Assembly: GCA_036381895.1 (NCBI GenBank)
Contig: DASVBY010000046.1
Coordinates: 1 to 22,922, forward strand
Reading direction: 5' to 3'
Length of the DNA: 22,922 nt
Origin: JACQFZ01 sp036381895
GTDB lineage: Bacteria; Pseudomonadota; Gammaproteobacteria; Acidiferrobacterales; Sulfurifustaceae
Shown one piece after another: positions 8,288 to 16,641 of this stretch; position 1 is the stretch's first letter, and each line of letters opens with the position of its first letter. The notes beneath the pieces are model-generated. The model made no database searches. It was not told the origin of the DNA and was given only the letters and a program-made list of their open reading frames with translations. The position numbers were made by a program, and so were the translations under genes.

Positions 8288-10399
8288 ATGACCGAACAGC
8301 CGCTCTGGACGCCGTCGCCCGCGCGCCGCGCGCAGGCCGCTCTCACCCGCTACCTCGCCTGGCTCGAAACCGAGCGCGGCCTGCGGTTCGCCGACTACGA
8401 ATCGCTCTGGCAGTGGTCGGTACGCGAGATCGAGGCGTTCTGGGCGTCCATGTGGGACTTCTGCGGTATCAGGGCGCACCGCCCGTACGTGCGCGTGCTC
8501 GACCGGCGCACGATGCCCGGGGCGAGATGGTTCGAAGGCGCGCTGCTCAACTACGCCGAGCACGCGCTCCGTCATGCCGAGCAGCCGGACTTCGCCGGGC
8601 AGCCCGCGATCGTTTTCCGGTCGGAGACGTGCCCCTGGATGGAGGTGAGCTGGTCGGCGCTCGCCGGGCAGGTCGGCGCGCTCGCCGCGACGCTCAAGCG
8701 CCTCGGGGTGCGGCCGGGCGATCGGGTGGTGTCGTATATGCCCAATATTCCGCAGACGGTGGCCGCGCTCCTCGCCACGACGAGCGGCGGCGCCGTCTGG
8801 TCGAGCTGCTCGCCCGACATGGGTCCGGTGAGCGTGCTCGATCGCTTCCGCCAGATCGAGCCGAAGGTGCTCTTCGCAGTCGACGGCTACCGCTACGGCG
8901 GCAAGGACTTCGACCGGCGCGAAACGGTGCGCGAGCTGGTACGCGCGCTGCCGACCGTCGAGGCGGTGATCTTCGTGCCGTACCTCGATCCGAACGCTTC
9001 GCTCGAACCGGCCGTGCGCGACGGCGGGCGCCGCCTCGAGGTGCGCTCCTACGCCGAAGCCACGGCCGAGGCGGCACCGCCCGAGTTCACGCCCGTACCT
9101 TTCGATCACCCCCTGTGGGTCGTGTACTCCTCCGGCACGACCGGCATGCCGAAGCCGATCGTGCACGGCCACGGCGGCGTGACGCTCGAGAACCTGAAAT
9201 CGGGCATGCTCCACCTCGACATCCGTCCCGCCGACCGCTTCTTCTGGTTCACGTCGACGAGCTGGATCATGTGGAACGTGGTGGCGAACGCGTTGCAGCT
9301 CGGCGCCACCATCCTGCAGTACGACGGCAACCCCGGACATCCGGACCTCACGACGCTGTGGCGCTTCGCCGAGCGGGCGCGCGCGAACTTCTTCGGCCTG
9401 AGCCCTGCGTTCGTCGGGCTCTGCATGAAAGCAGGGATCCGGCCCGGCGCCACCTTCGACTTGTCGGCGCTGCGCACGGTCGGCTCGACCGGCTCGCCGC
9501 TCACCGAGGAAGGCTACCGCTGGATCTACCGCGAAGTGCATCCGGACGTGATGCTTGCCTCGATCTCGGGCGGCACCGATCCCGGCACTGCGTTCCTGAC
9601 GTCCTGCCCGACGCTTCCCGTTTACGGCGGCGAGATGCAGTGCCGGGGTCTGGGCATCGCCACGTACGCTTTCGACGACGCCGGCAAGCCGCTCATGAAC
9701 GAGGTCGGCGAGCTCGTGATGACCGAGCCCATTCCTTCGATGCCGCTCTATTTCTGGGGCGACACCGACGGCAGCCGCTACCGCGAGAGCTACTTCGAAA
9801 CCTACCCGGGCGTCTGGCGCCACGGCGACTGGCTCAAGCTCGTGCCGCGGCCCGAGGCGGTGACCGGCATCATTTACGGCCGCTCCGACTCGACCATCAA
9901 CCGACACGGCATTCGCATGGGCACGAGCGAGATCTACCGCGTGGTCGAGGAGTTCCCCGAGGTCGCGGACTCGCTCGTCGTCGATCTCGAATACCTCGGG
10001 CGCCCCTCCTACATGGCGCTCTTCGTGGTGCGGCGCGAACCCGGCAGCACGGCCGCGGGCGTCGGCACCCGAGGCCCGGCGCCCGACGGCGAGCGCGCGG
10101 GCGCCGCGTCGCGCACCGCCCCGCCGCTCGCCCCGGCCGACACCGGCATCGAGCCCGAGCTGCGCGCGAAGCTTCTCGACGCCGTGCGCACCAAGCTCTC
10201 GGCGCGCCACGTGCCGAACGAAGTGTTCGCGATCCCCGAGGTGCCGCGCACACTCTCGGGCAAGAAGATGGAAGTGCCGGTGAAGAAGATTCTGCTCGGC
10301 TATCCGGTGGAGAAATCGGTGAACCGGGATTCGATGGCGAATCCGGGCGCGATGGACTGGTTCATCGCGTTCGCGCGGGGGCGCAACGCGGGCGGCTAG
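8288..10399 (+). CDS. aacS: Acetoacetate-CoA ligase (acetoacetyl-CoA synthetase)
   Basis: This 703-residue cytosolic ligase of the ANL superfamily activates acetoacetate to acetoacetyl-CoA with ATP, for ketone-body, leucine or storage-polymer metabolism. The N-terminal acetyl-CoA-synthetase-type cap is followed by the P-loop VVYSSGTTGMPKPIVHG (about residues 278-294), the GGTDPG region (about 424-429), WRHGDW with the hinge region, and the C-terminal catalytic lysine in LSGKKMEVPVKK. An Ala/Gly/Pro-rich insert of about 35-40 residues (about 581-618) interrupts the C-terminal domain and is probably a loop. The protein is longer than the usual 650-660 residues for that reason. Its stop overlaps the amidase stop on the other strand. 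Confidence 0.94.
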   Translation: MTEQPLWTPSPARRAQAALTRYLAWLETERGLRFADYESLWQWSVREIEAFWASMWDFCGIRAHRPYVRVLDRRTMPGARWFEGALLNYAEHALRHAEQPDFAGQPAIVFRSETCPWMEVSWSALAGQVGALAATLKRLGVRPGDRVVSYMPNIPQTVAALLATTSGGAVWSSCSPDMGPVSVLDRFRQIEPKVLFAVDGYRYGGKDFDRRETVRELVRALPTVEAVIFVPYLDPNASLEPAVRDGGRRLEVRSYAEATAEAAPPEFTPVPFDHPLWVVYSSGTTGMPKPIVHGHGGVTLENLKSGMLHLDIRPADRFFWFTSTSWIMWNVVANALQLGATILQYDGNPGHPDLTTLWRFAERARANFFGLSPAFVGLCMKAGIRPGATFDLSALRTVGSTGSPLTEEGYRWIYREVHPDVMLASISGGTDPGTAFLTSCPTLPVYGGEMQCRGLGIATYAFDDAGKPLMNEVGELVMTEPIPSMPLYFWGDTDGSRYRESYFETYPGVWRHGDWLKLVPRPEAVTGIIYGRSDSTINRHGIRMGTSEIYRVVEEFPEVADSLVVDLEYLGRPSYMALFVVRREPGSTAAGVGTRGPAPDGERAGAASRTAPPLAPADTGIEPELRAKLLDAVRTKLSARHVPNEVFAIPEVPRTLSGKKMEVPVKKILLGYPVEKSVNRDSMANPGAMDWFIAFARGRNAGG

Positions 10400-11736
10400 G
10401 GTTCGTCCGGAAACCGCAGGGGATCGACTGCGCGGAACACGGTCTCGCACCACTGTGCGGTCGCGAGCAGCTCCGCGTCGGCGAGCGCACGCCCGACGAG
10501 CTGCGTGCCGAGCGGCAGGCCGCGGGGCCCGCGCCCGCTCGGCACCGTGATCGCCGGGACGCCGCAGAGCGTCCAGAGCGTGCAGAAGCTCGGGTCGCCC
10601 GTGTTCAGCACCGTCGCCGGCGCCTCTCCCGCGGCGGGCAGTGTCACGATCGCGTCGGCCTCCCCGATGAACGCCTCGAGGGCTTGCGCGAGCCGCAGCC
10701 GCTCGTCGTGCGCATCGCGCAGCAGCGCATCGGACACGGCCTGCCCTTCGCTCATCAGGATGTGCATCGTCTGACTGAGCAGGTGCGGCCAGTCGCGCAC
10801 GAGCGCCGCGAACGCGCGCGCGCCCTCCGCGGTCATGATCGTCCGCAGCAGCGTGTGCCCGCGGTTGAACGCCTCCGGGAGCTCGCGCTCCTCGACCGTC
10901 GCGCCCGCGGCGCGCAGGCGCTCCAGCACCTCGGCGAAATGGGCCTGCGCCGCCGGCTCTGCCCGGTCCCAGACCGGCGAGCGCACCGCAATGAGCGAAG
11001 GTGCGGCGCGCCGCGGCGCGATCTCGGGGGCCGGCGGCGGCGCATCCACGGTCGCCGGGTCTTCGGCATCCGGGCCGGCGCAAAGCGCGACCACGAGCGC
11101 GGCGTCCGCCACCGTGCGCGTGAAGCAGCCGACGTGATCGAGCGTCGGGCTGAACGTGAGCACACCCGCGCGGGACAGCCGCCCGTACGAGGGCTTGAAC
11201 CCGACGCAGCCGCAGAACGCGGCCGGGCGGATGACCGAACCGTTCGTCTGCGTCCCGAGCGCCGCCGGTACGAAGCCGGCCGCGACCGCGGCCGCGGAAC
11301 CGCTGGAGGACCCGCCCGGCGTGTGCGCCGCATTCCACGGATTGCGCGTTTTCCCGGGCAGGATGTAGGCGAGCTCGGCGGTAACGGTTTTTCCGAGGAC
11401 GAGCGCTCCCGCGTCTTCCAGGCGCTGCACCACGGTGGCCGAGCGTTCGGGCACGTAATCGCCGTAGGCGGGCGAGCCCATGCGCGTCAGGACGCCGCGC
11501 GTGTCGAAGACGTCTTTGACGCCGAGCGGCGCTCCGCGAAGCGGACCGGCCGGCGCGGCATCCGCGCGCCGCGCGCGATCGAGCGCGGCCGCCGGATCGA
11601 GCCAGGTGAAGGCTTCGACGCGCGGATCGAGCCGTGCAATGCGCTCGAGGCAGGCGCGCGTCCATTCCTCCGCCGTCAGGGCGCCGCGCTCGCGCTGCCC
11701 GATGCCTTCACGCAGTCCGAGCCGGAAAGCGTCCAT
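10396..11736 (-). CDS. Amidase-signature-family amidase
   Basis: This 446-residue amide hydrolase has the complete Ser-cisSer-Lys triad of the amidase signature family: Lys74 (GVKDVFDT), cis-Ser143 (in GGSSSGSAA) and nucleophile Ser167 (in GTQTNGSVIRPA). The 24-residue spacing of the two serines matches FAAH and peptide amidase. The lack of partner GatB/GatC genes and the overall divergence argue against GatA. No signal peptide is seen, so it acts in the cytoplasm. It is the last gene of the TRAP operon, three bases after the dehydrogenase stop, which suggests that it hydrolyses an imported amide or a pathway intermediate. The substrate cannot be inferred from sequence. Confidence 0.9.
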   Translation of the reverse strand: MDAFRLGLREGIGQRERGALTAEEWTRACLERIARLDPRVEAFTWLDPAAALDRARRADAAPAGPLRGAPLGVKDVFDTRGVLTRMGSPAYGDYVPERSATVVQRLEDAGALVLGKTVTAELAYILPGKTRNPWNAAHTPGGSSSGSAAAVAAGFVPAALGTQTNGSVIRPAAFCGCVGFKPSYGRLSRAGVLTFSPTLDHVGCFTRTVADAALVVALCAGPDAEDPATVDAPPPAPEIAPRRAAPSLIAVRSPVWDRAEPAAQAHFAEVLERLRAAGATVEERELPEAFNRGHTLLRTIMTAEGARAFAALVRDWPHLLSQTMHILMSEGQAVSDALLRDAHDERLRLAQALEAFIGEADAIVTLPAAGEAPATVLNTGDPSFCTLWTLCGVPAITVPSGRGPRGLPLGTQLVGRALADAELLATAQWCETVFRAVDPLRFPDEP

Positions 11737-11739
11737 GCG

Positions 11740-12702
11740 TCAGCCCGTGATCAGGTTGGGGGGCCTGCCCGTAGTGAGCGCGGCCACCAGGTTCTCCGCG
11801 GCCATCATGGCCATTCGCCGCCGGGTCGATTCGGTGCTCGAAGCGATGTGCGGCGCGAGCACCACGTTCTTGAGCTCCAGGAACTCGGGGAGCAGCTTCG
11901 GCTCGTTCTCGTACACGTCGAGCCCGGCCGCCGCGATCCGGCCCTGCTTGAGCGCCGCGACCAGCGCCTGGTCGTCGACGACGCCGCCACGCGCGACGTT
12001 GACCAGGATCGCGCCCGGCTTCATGCGCGCGAGCTCCGCCGCGCCGATCAGATGATGCGTCTCGGGCGTGTACGGAACGGTGAGCACCAGTACGTCGGCG
12101 CGCGCGAGGAGCTCATCGCGGCTCGCGTAGCGAGCGTTAAGACTCTGCTCGATCGTCGGATCGACGCGGCGGCGGTTGTGATAGAGCACCGTCATGTCGA
12201 AGCCGCGCGCACGCCGCGCCACCGCCTGGCCGATGCGGCCCATGCCGAGGATCCCGAGCGTCGCCCCGTGGACGTCGTGTCCCAGGAACTGCTTGAGCTT
12301 CCACCCTTGCCAGTGGCCGGCCCGCAGCCACGCCTCCGCTTCCGTCAGGCGTCGGGCGGTCGCGAGAATCAGCGCCCAGGTGAAGTCGGCCGTCGCGTCG
12401 TCGAGCACGCCGGGCGTGTTCGTCGCCATCACGCCGCGCGCGCGGCACGCGGCCACGTCGATGTTGTTGTAGCCGACCGCGATGTTGCAGACGGCCTTCA
12501 GCCGGGGGCAGCGGGCGAGCAGCGCCTCGTCGATGCGCTCGCTCAAGGTTATGACCGCGCCGTCCTTGTCCGCGAGCCGCCGTGCGAGCTCCTCGGCGTC
12601 GAGCGGCGCATCCTCCTGGTTCGACGTGACGTCGAAATGCTGCGCGAGATACTCGAGCACGTCGTCGAATACTTCGCGGGTCACCAGAACCTTGGGTTTC
12701 AT
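11740..12702 (-). CDS. D-2-hydroxyacid dehydrogenase (glyoxylate/hydroxypyruvate reductase type)
   Basis: This 320-residue NAD(P)-dependent oxidoreductase interconverts 2-oxo acids and D-2-hydroxy acids. The Rossmann loop is GILGMGRIGQ (150-159). The family's catalytic residues are Arg238 (NVARGGVVDD), Glu267 (YENEP) and His285 (PHIASST). It resembles GhrB/glycerate dehydrogenase proteins, but phosphite, formate or lactate dehydrogenases share the fold, so the substrate is an inference. It follows the TRAP large permease after 18 bases and precedes the amidase by three bases, so it is part of the operon and probably acts on the imported carboxylate or its product. Confidence 0.9.
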   Translation of the reverse strand: MKPKVLVTREVFDDVLEYLAQHFDVTSNQEDAPLDAEELARRLADKDGAVITLSERIDEALLARCPRLKAVCNIAVGYNNIDVAACRARGVMATNTPGVLDDATADFTWALILATARRLTEAEAWLRAGHWQGWKLKQFLGHDVHGATLGILGMGRIGQAVARRARGFDMTVLYHNRRRVDPTIEQSLNARYASRDELLARADVLVLTVPYTPETHHLIGAAELARMKPGAILVNVARGGVVDDQALVAALKQGRIAAAGLDVYENEPKLLPEFLELKNVVLAPHIASSTESTRRRMAMMAAENLVAALTTGRPPNLITG

Positions 12703-12720
12703 GCCGGAATCGCCCCCCGA

Positions 12721-14661
12721 TCAGTAGATCACGGACGGCAGCCACAGGCCGATCTCCGGGAATACGTACAGAATCGCCATGGCGAGGATCTGGATCGCCA
12801 TGTACGGCATCATGCCCATGAAGATCTGCCCGAGCGTCACGTGCGGCGGTGCCACGCCCTTCAAATAGAACGCCGACATCGCGACCGGCGGCGACAGGAA
12901 CGCTGTCTGCAGATTGAGCGCCACCAGCAGCCCGAAGAACAGGGGGTTGATCTCGAAGTGCTCGAGCAGCGGCAGGAAGATCGGCATGAAGATGATGATG
13001 ATCTCGGTCCATTCGAGCGGCCAGCCGAGCAGGAAGATCACCACCTGCGCCAGGATCAGGAACTGAATCGGCGTGATATCGAGCGACAACACCCACTGCT
13101 CGATCAGCGCCTGGCCGCCGAGCAGCGCGAATGCCGCGGAGAAGATCGCCGAGCCGACGAACAGCCAGCACACCATGGCGCTCGTCTTGGCGGCCAGGAA
13201 CGAGGACTCCTTCACGATCCCGCCGATGTCCCTGGCCGCATCGACCATCGCCTTTGCCGTGGCCTTGCCGCTCGCCTTCGCCCGGACCAGGTGTTCGTGC
13301 GTGCGGTAGAAGGCGGCGAGCAGGAAGCCCCCGAGCGCCCCGAGCGCGGCGGCTTCCGTCGGCGTGGCGAACCCGAACATGATCGAACCGAGCACGGCCA
13401 GTATCAGGATCGCGAGCGGGAAAAACGAAGTGAGCAGCAGCTTGAACACTTCGAACCGCTCCCAGCTCCAGAGCGAATACACGATGACGAGGAGCGCGAT
13501 GCAGATCCCCGTCACGATCCAGAACCAGACAGGGAGCGGGGCCGCCGCTTGCTCGTCGCCTTCCGGCGCCGCGGCATCCGGTTCCTCCGCCATCTCGACG
13601 TCGCTCCCCGCCCCGAGCTCCTGGAGCCCGCCGGATCCGAGCCCCTCGTCGGTCGGCGCGACCGCGAGCCCGCCGCCCACCTCGACCAGGCCTGCCGCGT
13701 CGAACTCGGCTACCGGCGCAGTCGCGGCGCGGTAGCTCATGACGATCGCCGCGACCAGGACCAGCGCGGGCAGCAGCGTCAGCGCGAGCTGGCCGGCGAT
13801 CGTCGACTTCGGAACGCCGACATCGGGGCGCGTGAGGCCGCGCACGAGCCCGGCGAGCGCATTGCGCGCGCTGCCCGCGAGCTGCTGGGCGAAGGCCGGC
13901 AGCGGCACGCGGCGCTCGCTCTCCGAAAGCGGCGGCATGAGCTGCGGCTTGATCAGCGCCAGCACCATGACATACGCGACGTACAGCCCGGCGAGCATGA
14001 GCCCGGGGAACAGCGCACCGGCGTAGAGCTGTACCACGGAAACGCCCGCGGTCGCGCCGTACAGAATGAGCAGGACCGACGGCGGAATCAGGATACCGAG
14101 GCAGCCGCCCGCAGTGATCGCGCCGGCCGAGATCTTCACGTTGTAGCCCGAACGCAGCATCGCCGGAAGCGCGAGCAGGCCCATGAGCGTGACCACCGCG
14201 CCGACGATGCCGGTCGCGGTCGCGAACAGGGCGCAGGTCGCGATGGTCGCAACCGCGAGCGAGCCGGGCACGCGCGTGAGCGCGAGATGCAGACTGCGGA
14301 ACAGCCGGTCGATGAGCGCGGCGCGCTCGACCAGATAGCCCATGAAGATGAACAGGGGCACCGCGATCAGCACGTCGTTCGACATCGCGCCGTAGGTGCG
14401 CTGCACCATGAGGTCGAGCACCTGGCGGTCGGCGAGCTCGGGATCGACGCTGCGGTAGGCGAGCCAGGCGAAAATGACGCCCATGCCCATGAGCGTGAAC
14501 GCCGTCGGGAATCCGAGCAGGATCGTGACCACGATCAGCGCGAGCATGAGCAGGCCGAGGTGCTCGTTGGTCACGCGGCCCCAGGGCATGAGCACGACGA
14601 CGGCGAGGACGACGAGCGCCATCATCCCGAAGCCGAAGAGCAGCTCTTTGCGTATCTTCAT
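12721..14661 (-). CDS. dctM: TRAP transporter large permease (DctM family)
   Basis: This 646-residue inner-membrane transport subunit uses an ion gradient to import the carboxylate delivered by the binding protein. Classical DctM proteins are about 430 residues. Here about 185 extra residues (about 240-425) sit between two recognisable DctM halves. They contain two added hydrophobic segments (about 289-309 and 377-397) and an acidic Ala/Gly/Pro-rich stretch (318-376). The conserved features GGCLGILIPPSVLLILYG (185-202) and FATPTEAAALG (431-441) are intact. The start ATG (14661-14659) overlaps the small-permease stop by four bases, fixing it and implying coupled translation. The extended form resembles mannitol/chloroaromatic-type (FcbT3) permeases. 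Confidence 0.95.
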   Translation of the reverse strand: MKIRKELLFGFGMMALVVLAVVVLMPWGRVTNEHLGLLMLALIVVTILLGFPTAFTLMGMGVIFAWLAYRSVDPELADRQVLDLMVQRTYGAMSNDVLIAVPLFIFMGYLVERAALIDRLFRSLHLALTRVPGSLAVATIATCALFATATGIVGAVVTLMGLLALPAMLRSGYNVKISAGAITAGGCLGILIPPSVLLILYGATAGVSVVQLYAGALFPGLMLAGLYVAYVMVLALIKPQLMPPLSESERRVPLPAFAQQLAGSARNALAGLVRGLTRPDVGVPKSTIAGQLALTLLPALVLVAAIVMSYRAATAPVAEFDAAGLVEVGGGLAVAPTDEGLGSGGLQELGAGSDVEMAEEPDAAAPEGDEQAAAPLPVWFWIVTGICIALLVIVYSLWSWERFEVFKLLLTSFFPLAILILAVLGSIMFGFATPTEAAALGALGGFLLAAFYRTHEHLVRAKASGKATAKAMVDAARDIGGIVKESSFLAAKTSAMVCWLFVGSAIFSAAFALLGGQALIEQWVLSLDITPIQFLILAQVVIFLLGWPLEWTEIIIIFMPIFLPLLEHFEINPLFFGLLVALNLQTAFLSPPVAMSAFYLKGVAPPHVTLGQIFMGMMPYMAIQILAMAILYVFPEIGLWLPSVIY

Positions 14662-15248
14662 TGCGAGCGCTCCACGGCGTCGTCCGCATGGACCATTTCC
14701 TTGAGCGCCTCGACGTCGACCTCCTCCACGTCCTCCTCGCGCGACGGCCACTGGCCGCGCTGCAGGCAGATCACGCAGCGGATGATCTCGACGACGCCCT
14801 GCAGCAGCAGAACGGCGCCGGCCACCGGAATGACGGTCTTGAAGGGATAGATCGGGGGTCCGTCGGCGGTAACGTTCGAGTGCTCGTTGATGGCCCAGGA
14901 CTCCGCGGCGTAGAAGTACCCGGCGTAGGTCAGGGCGACGACACCGGGTATGAAGAAAATCACGTAGAGCACGAGGTCTATCGCCGCCTGCGTGCGCGGC
15001 TGCAGGAATCCGTACAGCAGGTCGCCGCGGACGTGGCCGTTCTTCGCGAGCGTATAGGCGCCGGCCATCATGAACAGGGTGCCGTACATCATGATCATGG
15101 CGTCGAACGCCCAGGCATGGGGGGCGTTCAGCGCATAGCGCGAGAACACTTCCCACGAAACGAACAGCGTCAGCGCGACGATGAGCCAGGAGAACGCCTG
15201 GCCGACCCAAGTGTTCAGTTTGTCGACGAAGAGAAGCAGCTTCTGCAT
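14658..15248 (-). CDS. dctQ: TRAP transporter small permease (DctQ family)
   Basis: This 196-residue membrane protein has four predicted helices (roughly 17-37, 47-67, 89-111 and 134-156), the normal DctQ topology, with the conserved SWEVFSRYALNAPHAWA segment near the end of the first. An acidic C-terminal tail (EEDVEEVDVE) follows the last helix. It pairs with the large permease, which it overlaps by four bases. The ATG at 15248 has no evident Shine-Dalgarno sequence (upstream bases are CTACTCCTAGCCT), so its synthesis may be low or coupled. A strong hairpin lies in the 100-base gap to the binding-protein gene. Confidence 0.95.
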   Translation of the reverse strand: MQKLLLFVDKLNTWVGQAFSWLIVALTLFVSWEVFSRYALNAPHAWAFDAMIMMYGTLFMMAGAYTLAKNGHVRGDLLYGFLQPRTQAAIDLVLYVIFFIPGVVALTYAGYFYAAESWAINEHSNVTADGPPIYPFKTVIPVAGAVLLLQGVVEIIRCVICLQRGQWPSREEDVEEVDVEALKEMVHADDAVERSQ

Positions 15249-15299
15249 AGGCTAGGAGTAGTAGTAAGGATGCGGCGGGCCGGCTGCCCGGCCGAAACA

Positions 15300-15333
15300 G
15301 GCAGCCGCCCGGCCTCCTTCCCGGGCGGCTGCC
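15300..15333 (-). promoter_or_regulatory. Strong stem-loop between the TRAP binding-protein and permease genes
   Basis: A perfect 13-base stem (15300-15312 with 15321-15333) with an 8-base loop lies just after the binding-protein stop. The bases after it on the minus strand read TGTTTCGG, so it lacks a full T-run. It probably stabilises the upstream message or partly terminates transcription, giving more binding protein than permease, as with other binding-protein operons. Confidence 0.75.
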
Positions 15334-15348
15334 GCGAGCGTGCTTCGG

Positions 15349-16542
15349 TTAGCTCTTCTTGGTGCCGCCCTTCTTCTTACCGAAGTAGTAGTTGTAGGCC
15401 AGGCGGCGGTTGGCATTGGTGTCGAGGTCCCACTTGACCGCACGCTCGGCGAAGCGGCGCTGCGACTCGAGGATCTCGTTGAACAGCGCGTTGTCCTTGC
15501 GCTTGGCGATCGCCTCGTCGAACGCCTTCAGCTGCGCCTGCAGGATCGAGTCGGGAGTCTTGTAGAACCGCACGCCGTCCTTGGTCTGCATCTCGACGTA
15601 GTCCTTCGAGTAGCGGTCGATTGCCTTCCACGACATGTCGGCCGACGCCGCTTCCACCGCGTTCTCGATGATCGCCTTGATGTTGCCCGGCAGCGCCTCG
15701 AACTTCTTCCGGTTGAAGAGGATCTCGAACTGCTCGGCGTTCTGGTGGTAGCTCTGCAGCATGCAGACCTTCGCCACGTCGGGGAAGCCGAGAACGCGGT
15801 CGGAGCTCGCGTTGTTGAACTCGGCCGCATCGAGCAGGCCACGGTCCATGGCCGGCACGATCTCGCCGCCCGGGAGCGCGTTGACGGCAGCCCCCATCGC
15901 GCTGAACACGTCAATGGAGATGCCGACGGTGCGGAACTTGAGCCCCCGCAGGTCCTCCGCCTTGGAAACGGGCCTCTTGAACCAGCCGAGCGGCTGCGTC
16001 GGCATCGGACCGTACAGGAACGAGACCACGTCCGCGCCGATCGACTTGTAGATCTTGTCGAGCAGCTCCTTGCCGCCGCCGTACTTGTGCCAGGCGAGCA
16101 GCATGTTCGCGTCCATGCCGAACGCCGGACCCGAACCCCAGAGCGCGAGCGCGTTCTGCTTGCCGTAGTGATAGACCACAACGCCGTGGCCGCCGTCGAG
16201 CGTACCCTTGGTGACGGCCTCGAGCAGCCCGAACGCGGGCACCACCGCGCCCGCGGGCAGCACCTCGATCTTGAGTTCGCCGCCCGTCATGTCGTTCACT
16301 TTCTTGGCGAAATCGAGCGCGTACTCGTGGAAGATGTCCTTCGCCGGCCACGTGCTCTGGAAACGGAACGTCGTCGTCTGCGCACGGACGATGGCGGGGA
16401 AGCCGACGGTCGCGGCGCCGCCGACGGAGGCGGCCGCTCCCGCCAGGAACCGCCGACGCGAGAGTTTCGAGGAACCGACTGAGCGGAGTTTGTCGTTCTT
16501 GGTACTGCTGTTCTTCCGCTTGTTCTTGCGCTGCTTGATCAT
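15349..16542 (-). CDS. dctP: TRAP transporter substrate-binding protein, Tat-exported (TakP/FcbT1-like)
   Basis: This 397-residue periplasmic receptor has a twin-arginine signal SRRRFLAG (28-35) and a likely cleavage site after Ala54 (IVRA-Q). The mature part aligns in order with TakP-type 2-oxoacid binding proteins: a WHKYGGG motif (151-157), Arg204 in GLKFRTVG at the position of the carboxylate-clamping arginine, and Glu241 in the DAAEFNN motif, equivalent to the TakP ATEW glutamate. A 2-oxo or 2-hydroxy carboxylate substrate is therefore plausible but unproven. A lysine/serine-rich 27-residue stretch precedes the twin arginines. ATG 16542 follows a near-perfect AGGAGG (16552-16547). It is the first gene of the five-gene operon. 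Confidence 0.93.
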   Translation of the reverse strand: MIKQRKNKRKNSSTKNDKLRSVGSSKLSRRRFLAGAAASVGGAATVGFPAIVRAQTTTFRFQSTWPAKDIFHEYALDFAKKVNDMTGGELKIEVLPAGAVVPAFGLLEAVTKGTLDGGHGVVVYHYGKQNALALWGSGPAFGMDANMLLAWHKYGGGKELLDKIYKSIGADVVSFLYGPMPTQPLGWFKRPVSKAEDLRGLKFRTVGISIDVFSAMGAAVNALPGGEIVPAMDRGLLDAAEFNNASSDRVLGFPDVAKVCMLQSYHQNAEQFEILFNRKKFEALPGNIKAIIENAVEAASADMSWKAIDRYSKDYVEMQTKDGVRFYKTPDSILQAQLKAFDEAIAKRKDNALFNEILESQRRFAERAVKWDLDTNANRRLAYNYYFGKKKGGTKKS

Positions 16543-16546
16543 GACA

Positions 16547-16552
16547 CCTCCT
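16547..16552 (-). promoter_or_regulatory. Strong ribosome binding site of dctP
   Basis: AGGAGG lies four bases before the ATG at 16542. It supports the longest start, including the unusual lysine-rich N-terminus, and contrasts with the missing site in front of dctQ. Confidence 0.8.
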
Positions 16553-16612
16553 CGGTAAGGGTAAGTGCAAACCTACCTGACACGGCCATCAGGGTCGAAG
16601 CTTGCGCGCCAA

Positions 16613-16641
16613 ATACTATGCGGAAACGCGGACGCTGACCA
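16613..16641 (-). promoter_or_regulatory. Possible promoter of the TRAP operon
   Basis: The -35-like TGGTCA (16641-16636) and -10-like TAGTAT (16618-16613) are 17 bases apart, giving a leader of about 64 bases. The match is moderate (four of six and five of six). No regulator gene is adjacent. Confidence 0.35.

Noticed and set aside
8413..14850. A single 6.4-kb plus-strand open frame (2145 codons)
   Set aside because: It crosses aacS out of frame and runs antisense to amidase, dehydrogenase and dctM, all with complete catalytic or membrane motifs. Its translation is Arg/Ala/His-rich with no domain; it reflects high GC in third positions.
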